Part shown: positions 33,529 to 44,801 of the stretch, piece by piece | Layout of the letters: the number at the start of each line of letters is the position of its first letter | How positions within the stretch are numbered: position 1 is the first letter of the stretch | NCBI GenBank assembly: GCA_025667525.1 | Contig: CM046878.1 | Span: 95,805,237-95,869,236, forward strand | Length of the DNA: 64,000 nucleotides | Reading direction: 5' to 3' | Origin: Glebionis coronaria | Lineage: Eukaryota > Streptophyta > Magnoliopsida > Asterales > Asteraceae | Notes under the pieces: generated by a model | What the model was told of the DNA's origin: nothing | The model's input: only the letters and a program-made list of their open reading frames with translations | Database searches by the model: none | Position numbers and translations under genes: made by a program

Positions 33529-35407
33529 TGATACAAAGTTTTTGCTAGTTAAAATTTCGTTGTTCTCGGCGTCTAATCGAATTGATCTCCGGTTAAAAGT
33601 GTGACTCAGTCGTTCTTGGTGAATAAAAAGAAAATTGTCTTTGTCTATAGCTAATTAAAAAGTAAATGCGAAAAGTATTTAAAAATTAACTAAAGATAAA
33701 TGATAAACAATAAAGAAATGAGACAAAAGTTAAAACAAACTTATTTTAAAAACAACTATTAAAACAACTATTAAAGCAAAATATTAAAAAGAAACAATTA
33801 ATAAAATAAAAGTGAAAATAAAAATAAACTTTCTAATTAAAAATGAAACTTACTAAATAAAAATAAAGGACATTGGATAATAAAGCTACTTAAAAAAGTA
33901 ACGAGACAAATATTAAAGCGGGCACTTAATAAAAGTTAAAACTAAAACTTTTCAATAAAATACTAATACTAAAATTTGCGGAAAAACTAAATTAAAAATA
34001 ACTGACTTTCAGAATAAAAATTAACACGACTTTCGGATAAAACTAAATGACTTACGAAACAAATGTTGGACTTAGAGGAGCATGTTCCCCATGGGGGGAC
34101 ATCAATTTTGGAGGGGAAACAAGATACTAGTCTGAATGTTGACTTTTCTTCATGTTATTCGGAATAACCTTTTCCGTGTTATCCAGAATGCATATTTGAA
34201 TGCATGTTTTTAGTTGTTATCCTGAATACCATTTTGTAACTATCCGGAATAAGTTTTTTGGTTATCCGGAATATGGATTTTACAACTTATCCGGAATCTT
34301 ACTTTTCGCATGTTATCCGGAATAAGATTTGGGGGCTTATCCGGAATGTGCAAAAATTACCTTATCCGGAATCCTATAAAATCCCTAATCCGGAATAATT
34401 TAAATTCTACCTTATTCAGAATGTTTCTAAGTGCTATCCGGAATAAAAGGGTTTCTAAACCCGGATAAGAAAAAGAAGCTAAAATCTAATAAGCACTTAA
34501 CCAAAATTTTAACCAAATTAATTTTAATAAAAACTAAATAAGCCACAAATCAAAAACTTTAAAAACACTAAATATTCTAAATATTAAAAATCAACTTTTT
34601 TATAAAAATATACTATTAAAAACACTTCATTAAAAATAAGAAAATCACACAATAAGCACTAACCACAATAAGCTAAAAAGATCAAACACATAAAAACCAT
34701 AAGAACAATCAAACAAGCACATCAATAATCAAACAAGCATAAAGATTAAACCAACTACATGATTAAAACAATAGATTTAAAAACAAGAAAGGATTAATGA
34801 GATTAATGAAAAACTTAATTAAAACATAAAGATTCAAGATTTAATAACAAGATTAAGGAAAATTAAAACATTAAAGTTACACCTACTCCTACTACGTGAA
34901 AATAAAATTACACTACTCCTAATCTAAAACTAACTCACTCCTTCAATGAAATGAAAGGTCTTCTATTTATAGGAGAGGAGGTTGGTAGGTGGTTGGTGAC
35001 TTGCTTTCTTCTTTCTTTTAGTCTTCTCGTCTTTTAATTAAACTTGACGTTCTCGACTTTGGCTCGGGATTTGTCGATAAATAAAACGAACCCGTCTTCT
35101 AATTCTTTTTTTATTAGACTTGGTTCTTCGACTTCGTTAAACTTCCGTCTTTAATCTTTTTCTTCAATAAATCTTTAGAATAAGCCTTTGACGTCCGTTC
35201 TTTTTGCACTTTTGATCTTTTGACTTCGTCTTTTGTCTTTTTCTTCGATAAAAGCCCGGGTTTTCTTCTTTTTTCATCTTTTGGTCCTAAAACACAATAA
35301 AAACACAAACCACGCATACTTCCGACATTTACGACATTAAATACACGTTTTGGTCTCGTTTTTAATTGCTTTAAGTGGTAAAAGGATGGGTGTTTTCACA
35401 CCTATCA
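33529..35407 (-). mobile_element. Athila-type solo LTR (1879 bp) inside Copia C RNase H
   Basis: The minus-strand LTR starts TGATAGGTGTGAAAACACCC at 35407 and ends GTATCA at 33529. It is flanked by perfect CATGC duplications (33524-33528, 35408-35412). Its start is the same as that of the 5' LTR at 56427, but the remainder is diverged, so it is a sister subfamily. It holds the ATTCCGGATAA array at 34158-34445. Confidence 0.9.
34158..34445 (-). repeat. About 25-bp-periodic ATTCCGGATAA array in the solo LTR
   Basis: The plus-strand GAAT of TATCCGGAAT starts at 34162, 34186, 34224, 34247, 34269, 34294, 34320, 34344, 34369, 34393, 34419 and 34441. Most steps are 22-26 bp and the spacers are unrelated. 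A few copies are degenerate (for example ATCCAGAAT). Confidence 0.9.
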
Positions 35408-36620
35408 CATGCATTGCAATCGTTGTCTGTTTCTTTCTCTTCTAGTCAACTGCTCCTCCATTAATAACAAAAACGTAAACCGTCTGAGACTTCGTATCGT
35501 CTTTATCACATTGCCAGGACGTATCACAGAAACCTGTCACATTCAGTACTGTGTCTGGTTTCCCTCCATATACCAAAAACATATCTTTCGTACTCTTCAA
35601 ATACTTTAAAATATGTTTAACAGCAGTCCAGTGGAGCTTCCCTGGATTCTGTTGGTATCTACTGACCAAGTTCTGAGTAAACGCCACATCAGGCCTTGTG
35701 CATCTAACAACATACATTATAGATCCTATAGCCGAAGCGTAAGGCATCTTCTGCATGTATGCCTCTTCTTCAAGAGTTGATGCATCCATCTCATGACTCA
35801 GATTATGCTTAACTTCCATAGGTTAAAAACCTTTCTTGGAATTATGCATATTATACTTCTTCAAAATCTTATCTATATAAGCATATTGACATAGACCAAT
35901 TAACCGTCTTTCTCTATCCCGATAGATCTTAATTCCCAGAATGTATGCAGCTTCTCCTAAATCCTTCACAGAAAAACATTTACCAAGATAATCCTTAACA
36001 ACTTTAAGTCTTGGAATGTTACTTCCCATGATTAATATGTCATCAACATATAGGACTAGGAATACTATATCACTCCCACTAGCTTTGCGATATACATATG
36101 GCTCATCACGATTCTGAATAGATCCAAACTTTTTGATTTCTTCATCAAATCATTATTCCATTGATGTGATGCTTGCTTCAAACCATAAATGGACCTTTGA
36201 AGTTTGCACACATTCCTGGATTCACATGATCAACATACCCTTCTGGTTGATGCATATAGATGTCTTCATCTAAGAGACCGTTCAAGAAGGCAATTTTAAC
36301 ATCCATTTACCATATCTCATAGTCATAGTATGCTGCTATAGCTATGAGAATCCTAATAGCTCTTAAGTCTGCTACAAGAGAAAATGTCTCCTCGTAGTAT
36401 ACGCCAAAAGTTTGAGTAAAACCTTTAGCTACTAAACGAGCTTTATAAGATTGTACTTTTCCGTCCATGTCGGTTTTCTTTTATATATCCACTTATGTCT
36501 CACTACTTTAGCATTCGGTGGTGGTCTATAAGAATCCAAACATCATATACTTTCATGGATTTCATTTCCTCATCCATAGCAACCATCCACTTATCCTTCT
36601 CAGGATTTGGCGGATTTATA
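35408..36620 (-). pseudogene. Copia C pol: reverse transcriptase and start of RNase H
   Basis: Frames 36029-35823 and 35819-35442 carry the RT thumb (SVKDLGEAAYILGIKIYRD) and the RNase H start (YASAIGSIMYVVRCTRPDVA). The region 36500-36050 holds the RT core in several frames, starting NPPNPEKDKWMVAMDEEM. Broken by several shifts. The RNase H end continues at 33528. Confidence 0.85.
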
Positions 36621-37201
36621 TGTTGGGTCAAAAAGTTGATGTGGCAGAAACTCAAAAATGAAGAAAACGTGAAGAAATTGTCCAAGCGTTGTCAAGAGTT
36701 AATCAAGCGTTGACATGTACAATTTAGGCGTTGATAGCTCAAGAGTTGTCATGTACAATGTAAGCATTGTTACATGTAATTCAAGCATTGACAAAACGTA
36801 GACAAATAAATCCTATGGAAGCTTCTATTTAGATAAACATGCAAAAGATATTCTGCATAAGTTTATTTAAATAGAAGATTTACTTGTTTATTCATCCTTA
36901 TCTCTTGTAAACCCTAATCCTTACACTATAAAAGGAACCAAGGGTCATAGGTTTTATTCATATCATTCATTCACAATGTAAACCTAAAGTGTGTGTCGCA
37001 CTAGACGTGGGATTCAATGTATACACGTCTAGTGGTTGTTTGTTATTAATATAATGAACAATCGTTGAGTATTTTATGTGTCTTGTGCCTAAACACCTTG
37101 TTATGATCATTGTTCTTTTCCGCTATGTTATCATATGAACGATGATCAACCTAGACATAATGGTTCATAACCATTGAGTCTAACGATCAATGGACTCCAC
37201 A
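36621..37201 (+). repeat. 5' LTR of element B
   Basis: TGTTGGGTCAAAAAG...CTCCACA. Motif array AGCGTTGAC-like at 36685, 36706, 36727, 36742, 36763 and 36784 (steps 21, 21, 15, 21, 21). Confidence 0.92.
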
Positions 37202-37203
37202 AT

Positions 37204-37221
37204 TGGTATCAGAGCCTAAGG
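37204..37221 (+). promoter_or_regulatory. Primer binding site of element B
   Basis: TGGTATCAGAGCCTAAGG, tRNA-iMet type, two bases after the LTR. Confidence 0.88.
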
Positions 37222-39436
37222 CTCATGATATCTAGGTCCGACGAGGTGTTCGTGTTTCGTGAAGGAAAAGAAAAATCCGTCTAGGGTTTTTCTGGACGTT
37301 TTTGTGTGCGCAGCAGTATTCAGAAGGTCATAACTTTTGATTGAACCGTTGGATCGTAACGAAATTTTATATGTGTGTTCTTTATACATATATCTAAACA
37401 TCCACCGGAGGGATTGTCGAGTTTTATCCCCAGGCAAAAGTTATTAGGCGTCAAAGTTGGCTGATGAGTAATTTTCAGATTTTCAGATTTGCATGAAATC
37501 ATGATTTAGGGTTTCTACAAACCCTAGATCGGTTCTATACATAAAAGAAGACATGTTGTTAGCTTTGGGTAATTAGTTCTTCATGGACTGGTGATGAACC
37601 CTAGCAACATGTTTGCAGCAAAGGTTGAAGATATGCTGAAAATTAGGGTTTCGATGCTTAACTTTCTAAACCCTAGATCTGTTTTAAAAACTGAAGCAAG
37701 AAGTCAATTCATCATGGCTGTGATATTAGGGTTTAAGGTAAAACCCTAGATTCGTCTTAGTTAAAAACATAGCAGCAGGATGAGAAAAGAATTCGTGGGC
37801 CAGACAGACCAGGAAAAGAAAAAGGACGAATTGTTTTGGGAATATTATTCACGTACTGTTTCATGGAATTATGATTGGAGCTTTGTGCATGATGAAAATC
37901 GCATAATGAATTCTATATATTATTGCTTCGATTGTGACTTCTGGGGTTTGAAGATGTCAACAAGAAAGATACAAGACGTGATCCCATGGGTGCTATTCCA
38001 CTGTATTACCGTAAGCCACTAGTTCTCATTGGTGGAAATTTTTGCATTCACACGAAGCAAATGTTTCTATTGGTTAAATCAATTTGTGTTCACATGGTTA
38101 TGGTATACTAGCATTCACACGATCATTGAACTGTGATTGGCTATTCAAGTTGGTGTTCACATGGTACAACATTAGTTATGGTGGACTTGCAGGCACATGA
38201 TCAAAACCCACGGTTTGAATATTGGATGTGATTTAGTTGCTGACACGGTTACAAGTTTCCTATTAAAGATGAGAATTTAAGTTGCACAAAGTGTGCATCA
38301 CGTGGGGATGATTGGTCTACTGCCACAATTATTATCATACGCATGAGTATATAATGATACGTTGAGCATGTGATTAAGCAACGCTGACAAGAGTATGTTT
38401 TGACGCTGAAAAGAATGAACGCTGACAAGGTTTATGGTTGGCGCTGACGTTTGTAATTCAGACGCTGACAGGAAGAATTTTGACGCTGACAGAATAAGTC
38501 AACGCTGATAGAGTTGACAGTGTCGTCCGATATATGAACTTCAACGCTGATAAGTATTGTCCGATATTGGACAATACATCTGCCAAAGATATTGGACAGA
38601 AGAGGATATTGGACAACACAAGGTTTGCTGCTGTTTGAGAAAATTGGACGTTTTGAGCACACAAAAAGGAGGAAAATACACACAAAGGTACATGGAATCT
38701 CCGTTTTAATTTAGAATATCATGATGATATTTATGGCTCGGATATTTTTGAAAGGAATTAATGATCTTAAAGCGAGTTAGCAATTATTCGTGAGAATTTG
38801 ATGGATATTTTAAACTATGTAATCGGGATAGCCTTGCGAAAGAGTTATCTGGTCTAAGACTTTTACATATGGTATGAAGATGTTATTCCATTAAAATCGT
38901 CATGAAGAGGTGTTAGCTTAAGGGGAAGAATTCTTATGGTAAGTTTGATGATTAAAGAAGATTTTCGCGAGTTTGTGTTCTATCATATCTTGAAGTCGTG
39001 GCGTACCATTCACTGACTTTAAAGGTAACTTGTTCGTGCTTTACATGGTTGGTGACGAAGACTTGTCATAACACTTGAAGGAGTTACATTATCGTGCTCA
39101 GTGTCTCACATAGGATGAGAATATTGACAAGGGATTGAGGTCTACTTATAGTTGGTCTGATATAAGTTCTTAGTCACATGGATAGTACAAGACATGGAAC
39201 ACAAGGTTGGGTTATTCTACTTCTACATCAAAAATAGTATATTAATTGTTCTTCAAGATCATTACATAGAGCTACTTCTGGAGAATCTTCAACATTGCAT
39301 ACATTGTTTACTTTCCTGTTGATGTGACAAAAAGGGGAAGAAATACGTGCTACACTTGAGGGGAAGCAATTTGAAGATCATGTACAACTTACAAGAGATA
39401 CACATAGAGTTTTGCCACTATCAACTAGGGGAAGAT
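37222..39436 (+). other. Noncoding interior of element B
   Basis: No protein domain recognised. Contains a second motif array (38381-38551) and a cluster of GATATTGGACA at 38563, 38588 and 38605. Confidence 0.8.
38381..38551 (+). repeat. Phased motif array in the interior of element B
   Basis: ACGCTGA/GCGCTGA starts at 38381, 38403, 38419, 38441, 38462, 38483, 38502 and 38544: steps of 22, 16, 22, 21, 21, 19 and 42 bp. Similar to the LTR pattern but drifted. Confidence 0.85.
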
Positions 39437-40017
39437 TGTTGGGTCAAAAAGTTGATGTGGCAGAAACTCAAAAATGAAGAAAACGTGAAGAAATTGTCCA
39501 AGCGTTGTCAAGAGTTAATCAAGCGTTGACATGTACAATTTAGGCGTTGATAGCTCAAGAGTTGTCATGTACAATGTAAGCATTGTTACATGTAATTCAA
39601 GCATTGACAAAACGTAGACAAAAGAAGCCTATGGAAGCTTCTATTTAGATAAACATGCAAAAGATATTCTGCATAAGTTTATTTAAATAGAAGATTTACT
39701 TGTTTATTCATCCTTATCTCTTGTAAACCCTAATCCTTACACTATAAAAGGAACCAAGGGTCATAGGTTTTATTCATATCATTCATTCACAATGTAAACC
39801 TAAAGTGTGTGTCGCACTAGACGTGGGATTCAATATATACACGTCTAGTGGTTGTTTGTTATTAATATAATGAACAATCGTTGAGTATTTTATGTGTCTT
39901 GTGCCTAAACACCTTGTTATGATCATTGTTCTTTTCCGCTATGTTATCATATGAACGATGATCAACCTAGATATAATGGTTCATAACCATTGAGTCTAAC
40001 GATCAATGGACTCCACA
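39437..40017 (+). repeat. 3' LTR of element B
   Basis: 581-bp partner of 36621-37201, with the same six motifs at 39501-39609. Confidence 0.92.
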
Positions 40018-41303
40018 TTATAATTAGCGGGTTCACCAAGATCCCCTAACTCATCATCATCCTCTATGTTAAGACATATATTGCTATTTCCGTTTTTAAT
40101 CCTTGTGGATCTACGCAGAGGAACTAGTTCCGGTGGAATTGCCAGACTCTCTGGTTCTACAGGAATTACATCGCTAGTGTTTTGAGAAGGTAATGTATCT
40201 ATATGACTCTCTTCAAGATCATAATTTCTCCCACTGAATTCTTGATTTACAAGATCAGATTCAAGGAAGTCTCCATACCTAGCAACAATTACTTTGTTCT
40301 CAGGTAGATAATAAAAGTAGTAACCCATAGTTTCTTTAGGGTATCCTACAAAGATACAATTTACTGATCGTTGTTGGAGTTTGTCACCCGAGTCACGTTT
40401 CACATACGCCTCGCAACCCCAGACCTTTAAAGAAGAAAAATATGGCTTCTTGTTTGTATGGTGTCTTATTGACCTTCTTTGTGGGAACCATATTTAAAAT
40501 GCGAACAACAGACTCTAAAGCATAATCCCAAAAGGATAAAGGTAAAGTTGTAAGATTAAACATAGATCACACCATATCCAATAATTTACGATTTCTCCTT
40601 TCGAATACACCATTTTGTTATAGAGTATAGGGAGAAGTAAGATGCTGAACAATTCCATTCTCACTTAGATAATCTATAAACTCTTGACTTAAATATTCAC
40701 CACCTCTATCAGAACGAAGAGCTTTAATTTTCTTTCCTAATTACAGTTCTACTTCTGCTCTAAACACTTTGAATGTTTCAAATACTTGATGTTTATGCTT
40801 AAGTAAATGCATAACCATAACGACTATAATCATCCGTAAATGTTAAGAAGTAGCTAGCACCTTTCCTTGACGTATGTCTAAGTGGTCCACACACATCAGT
40901 ATGTATTAGTCCAACTAGATCAGTAGCTCTTTCAATATTGCTATTAAAAAGGTTTCTTGGTCATCTTTCCAAAGATACAAGACTCACATTTATCAAATGA
41001 TTCATCATTGATATTTTCTAAAATACCTTCACGTTGAAGCTTTTGTATACGAGTCTTCCCAATATGGGCAAGTCTACAATGCCACAGATAAGAAGGGTTC
41101 TTGTCAAACTTTCTCTTCTTACTCATGCTAAAGACAAATTTATTGTTCTTGGATTCATAATTATGCATGTCTATTTCAAACACACCATTCATGGAAATTG
41201 CATTAAAATAGAGAATACCATTTTTCCAAACAGAAATTCTATTATTATCAATCGTGTAAACAAATCCATTATTTAACAAACAAGAAAAGGAAATAACACC
41301 CAT
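40018..41303 (-). pseudogene. Copia C pol: integrase
   Basis: A GAG-pre-integrase block (LWHCRLAHIGKTRIQKLQRE) in 41303-40944 is followed by the degenerate integrase core to about 40440. The C-terminal integrase part (RSVNCIFVGYPKETMGYYFY) is in 40403-39996, of which only 40018 upward belongs to C. Broken frames throughout. Confidence 0.85.
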
Positions 41304-41376
41304 AACAATTGTAGGTGCATAATGACAATCATTTAAAATCAGTACTAAACCAAAGGTAAAAATAGATTAAATGTTC

Positions 41377-42456
41377 CTATAGCTTCAACCGCTGCTTGTG
41401 CGCCATTGCCCACTTGCAGAAATTGTTCCCCATAGGGAAGCTTCCTTTCCAGATTAATCCCTGTAGCGTATTACAAATATTAATACCGCATCCTGTATCA
41501 TATACCCAAGAATTTAATTTGTATGTTAAATTGAACAATTCAATCATAAATAAAGTACCTGAAGCTGCAACGCTCTGCTTAGACTTCTTCTTTATTTCTC
41601 GCAATTCTTCGAGGTAAAGAGGGCAATTCCTCTTCCAGTGACCACTTGCCTGCAATGGTGACAACTCTCATCCTTCTGAGATCCATTCTTCTTGACAAAG
41701 TTCTGCTTAGATTTTGAATAAGTCGCAACTTGTTTGCCCTTATCATCCTTGCCTTTGCCTTTCTTCTTATTCGCTTGCGGTTTTGGCTTACTCACTCTAC
41801 CCTTTTGTATGGTTAGTACAGAAGGCATAGCGGTAGATGCCTTGTCTTTCAACCCCTTTCCATAGTCAATGAGCATTGCATGCAAATCATTAATTGTCTT
41901 CCCCGTGCAATGCATATTATAGTTTCTAACAAAATCATTGAAGTCCTTGTTAAGGGACCTATTGATCAAGTTGATAGCCATATTATGATCATAGGGTTGT
42001 CCTAGTGCAATGAGTTGTTCCATATAACCCCTCATTTCAAGTAATGGGCACTTACAGACTTTCCTAGAGCTTGCTTGCAGCTATGCAAAGCATCTACCAA
42101 GTCGTAGATCTCCACAGCTAGTGGCTTCTCGAACATAGCCTTGAGCTCATCAAGCATTCGCTTAGGTGAAAATAGCTCATACTTCTGTTAAAGTGGAAGA
42201 GCCATTTTTCCTAGCATTAAGCAAGCCACCTCCGAGTGCTTCTTAACATTAGCAGCATGTTCAAGCCTTTGCGCATCAGATGCTCTTTCAGCAAGATCCT
42301 CCGGATAGAGAGTAGTCAAGATATCGATAGTACCCGCTACTCTAAAGACAATTCTTAGCGAGCGGTACCAATCATTGAAGTTTGGGCCAGTAGGTTTGGG
42401 ACGTTCAAAGAATGCCTTGAACGCAGAACTTATAATGTTATTGGTGGGTTGATCCA
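41377..42456 (-). pseudogene. Copia C gag
   Basis: From MDQPTNN at 42456, the capsid-like region (GPNFNDWYRSLRIVFRVAG) has a stop near 42188. It continues as RGYMEQLIALGQPYDHNMAINLIN (42035-41592), with a Lys-rich stretch. A CCHC knuckle is split by a frameshift near 41655 (DESCHHC... / ASGHWKRNCPLY). A VYDTGCGI protease-like start follows. Same family as element D. Confidence 0.88.
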
Positions 42457-43977
42457 TTTCTACAGAAATAAGTTCAAATATTAGTATTTTCGATAACAAA
42501 ATACTTTCAAGAAAATAAAATTACCCTGGTATAAAACCATATTATTTTCCTTGAATTCTAGAACTATATTGACATAAATCCATTACATCAGTTGATCTGC
42601 TAGTAATGAATCTACTCAACATAGCGACTTGTCGAACAATTTAATTGACAAACAATTTTAAATTTCTAGATATTTAAGGGATTTACATTGCCAAAAAATG
42701 TTTTGCATTGTAAATATGTTTCATCCCTTTTGGAATGCATTAAGCTTCCAGATCTTACTGAGTAACTTAATTGAGTCGTCTAATCTGAGTAACGTAAAAC
42801 CATCATACGAATTCTCATTCTACGAAAGCTTTTCTCTCCATCACAACATCACCCAAAAATCTCATTTGATGACGAAGTAATTTCAAGTGCTCGTCAATTA
42901 GGAGCATTCGACTAAAATTTTAAGGGTATAAATTTTGATGTCAAAATTAATGTATGGAGAAGCATGCATACAACTCCATAGCATAAGTTTAAAAAACATT
43001 TAGTAAACTCTTTCACGAGACTAAATTTCTATATAAATTATGTTGACGTATTGGTTAAACCAATTAAAAAATTTACCCACAACTATTCACAACGTACTTT
43101 TGCTAGAACTCGGCTACGCACAAAGCAATACCCTTATTCATTGTGTTTCGGATGTGAATTTGTGGTAAATCACCCTTAAGGTATAATTCAATTAATAATC
43201 GTAGGTAATTTCAATTTCACGCATAGGCGAGCCGGGAATTTGGTCAGCGACTAATGGCATAACACCTCCTTCCTTAACCGGGTACATGACCAGCGGTTCG
43301 TTATACCCACTTTATATTTTGTCAAAAGGAGTAGGTCGTTAGATTATTATTGCTATTCACCAATCAACGTAATCTTATGTAATTTAAATCTCTAACAAAT
43401 CATTATTTTAATATAATTTAGTCCATATTATTTCTTTTCATAAAAAACCCTTGTTTACAACAATTCAACAATTTTTAATATAAACAAAGAAAAAACACTA
43501 AATCATAAACACATAATAACAATATATATGTGCAATAAATTAATCAAATAGCCACATGCATACGATTTATTCAATAATCATCAAATCTAGGTCTTTATAT
43601 TCATATAAAAGTCTTCCCTAATTCTAGAGTTATTGAATGAGATAATTAGGTAGCACATAAAATCATATAAATATATAATTTTACGATCCATGAAAACCTG
43701 CACATAATCATGGATTCCCCACAAATCTTAACAATTAAATCTCTATGGATCGTAACCATACATGACATAACAATTAATCATGCAGTTTAATCTAAAATTA
43801 TCTCACATGTAATTTAGGGTTTCAAAACAATTTTTTTAATTAAAAATTCGGCCAAAACCCTAATTTTAAAAAACAAAACCCTAATTTTAAGAAAACCTAA
43901 AAAAACATGTAGTTTTAACTCAAAACCAATTATTAGTTAAAAACTTCAGATTTCCGATAATTATAACATGTTAAAAC
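42457..43977 (-). other. Leader of Copia C
   Basis: About 1.5 kb without a gene, matching the leader of element D (20730-22224). Confidence 0.7.
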
Positions 43978-43991
43978 GGCTCTCAATGTCA
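43978..43991 (-). promoter_or_regulatory. Primer binding site of Copia C
   Basis: Minus strand TGACATTGAGAGCC, a degenerate tRNA-iMet complement like the site of element D. Confidence 0.7.
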
Positions 43992-43992
43992 C

Positions 43993-44801
43993 CGAAGGTT
44001 TATTAACATCATAACAATTATATAAAACCCTAAACGAGATCAAAGCACATATAATGGAAGCGATTTAACAAGATCATAATAATAACACAATTATAATTAA
44101 TCGAATTAAGGTTACATACCTTTACGCTAAAGCAAATCCATAAGACTAAGAACGAATCACCAATTCGGGTTTATACCGTAATACACCAAGATATAGTCTA
44201 AAGTAAGACTATATTACGATCTTGTACACACGTAATACAACGAGCTAACCGTGATTCTAGCACGTGAAAACCGAGCTACAACGCTTGTAAATAATCTACC
44301 CAACAACCCTAGAGAGGGGTTACGATTAGATTATCAACACAATCAATCAACCAAGAAAACCAGCCGAAAACCCCTTCGTGGTGTAACCTTGCGATCGGCC
44401 AAAAGAGAGAGGAGAGGAGAGATTCAAGTTATGAAGATTATGAGGGGTGAAGGGATGTATTTATCGGCCTAAAACCCATTGTAGCCCAAGTAAATAAAAG
44501 GAACCCCCCCCCCCTTTGGAGCCATAACCGACCGACGAAACACCCCTTGGGGGTTGTTCCAGAACTTTCTGTCCTTCTTACTTTTTATTCCTTTTACTAT
44601 ATATAATTTTAACACTCGTTAATACTTAACTATTAATTAATTAACGATCGTTAAAGTTATATAGTATTTGCTCGTTTTAATTTAATAAATATAATAAATA
44701 TATTTATTAAATAAATTAACTCTTTACGTATTGAGTGCAATCCCGTAATCTCGAGTTCGATCCTATCACACGACTATTAAATATAAGTCCATAAACTTAC
44801 A
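43993..44801 (-). repeat. 5' LTR of Copia C
   Basis: 809 bp, highly similar to 29844-30661 along its full length, with a shorter plus-strand C run at about 44505-44514. Confidence 0.9.

Larger units (their letters stand above)
36621..40017 (+). mobile_element. Non-autonomous LTR element B (3.4 kb), young
   Basis: Two 581-bp LTRs (36621-37201, 39437-40017) differ at only a few positions and are flanked by perfect TTATA duplications (36616-36620, 40018-40022). Primer site TGGTATCAGAGCC at 37204, and a purine-rich AGGGGAAGAT before the 3' LTR. The 2.2-kb interior encodes no gag or pol domain; the longest ORFs are below 90 codons. It must use proteins of a partner, and the shared LTR motif array points to a relative of Copia A. 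Confidence 0.9.
29844..44801 (-). mobile_element. Copia element C, full-length, 15 kb with four nested insertions
   Basis: Minus-strand Copia with LTRs at 43993-44801 (5') and 29844-30661 (3'), target duplication TAAAT, primer site, gag, integrase, RT and RNase H. Nested inside are two solo LTRs in its 3' untranslated part (30844-31982 and 32068-32632), an Athila solo LTR in RNase H (33529-35407) and element B between integrase and RT (36621-40017). Without the insertions it would be about 8 kb. Many frame breaks; inactive. Confidence 0.92.

Noticed and set aside
33529..35407. Autonomous Athila element inside Copia C
   Set aside because: Only one LTR is present with a perfect target duplication and no interior, so it is a solo LTR.
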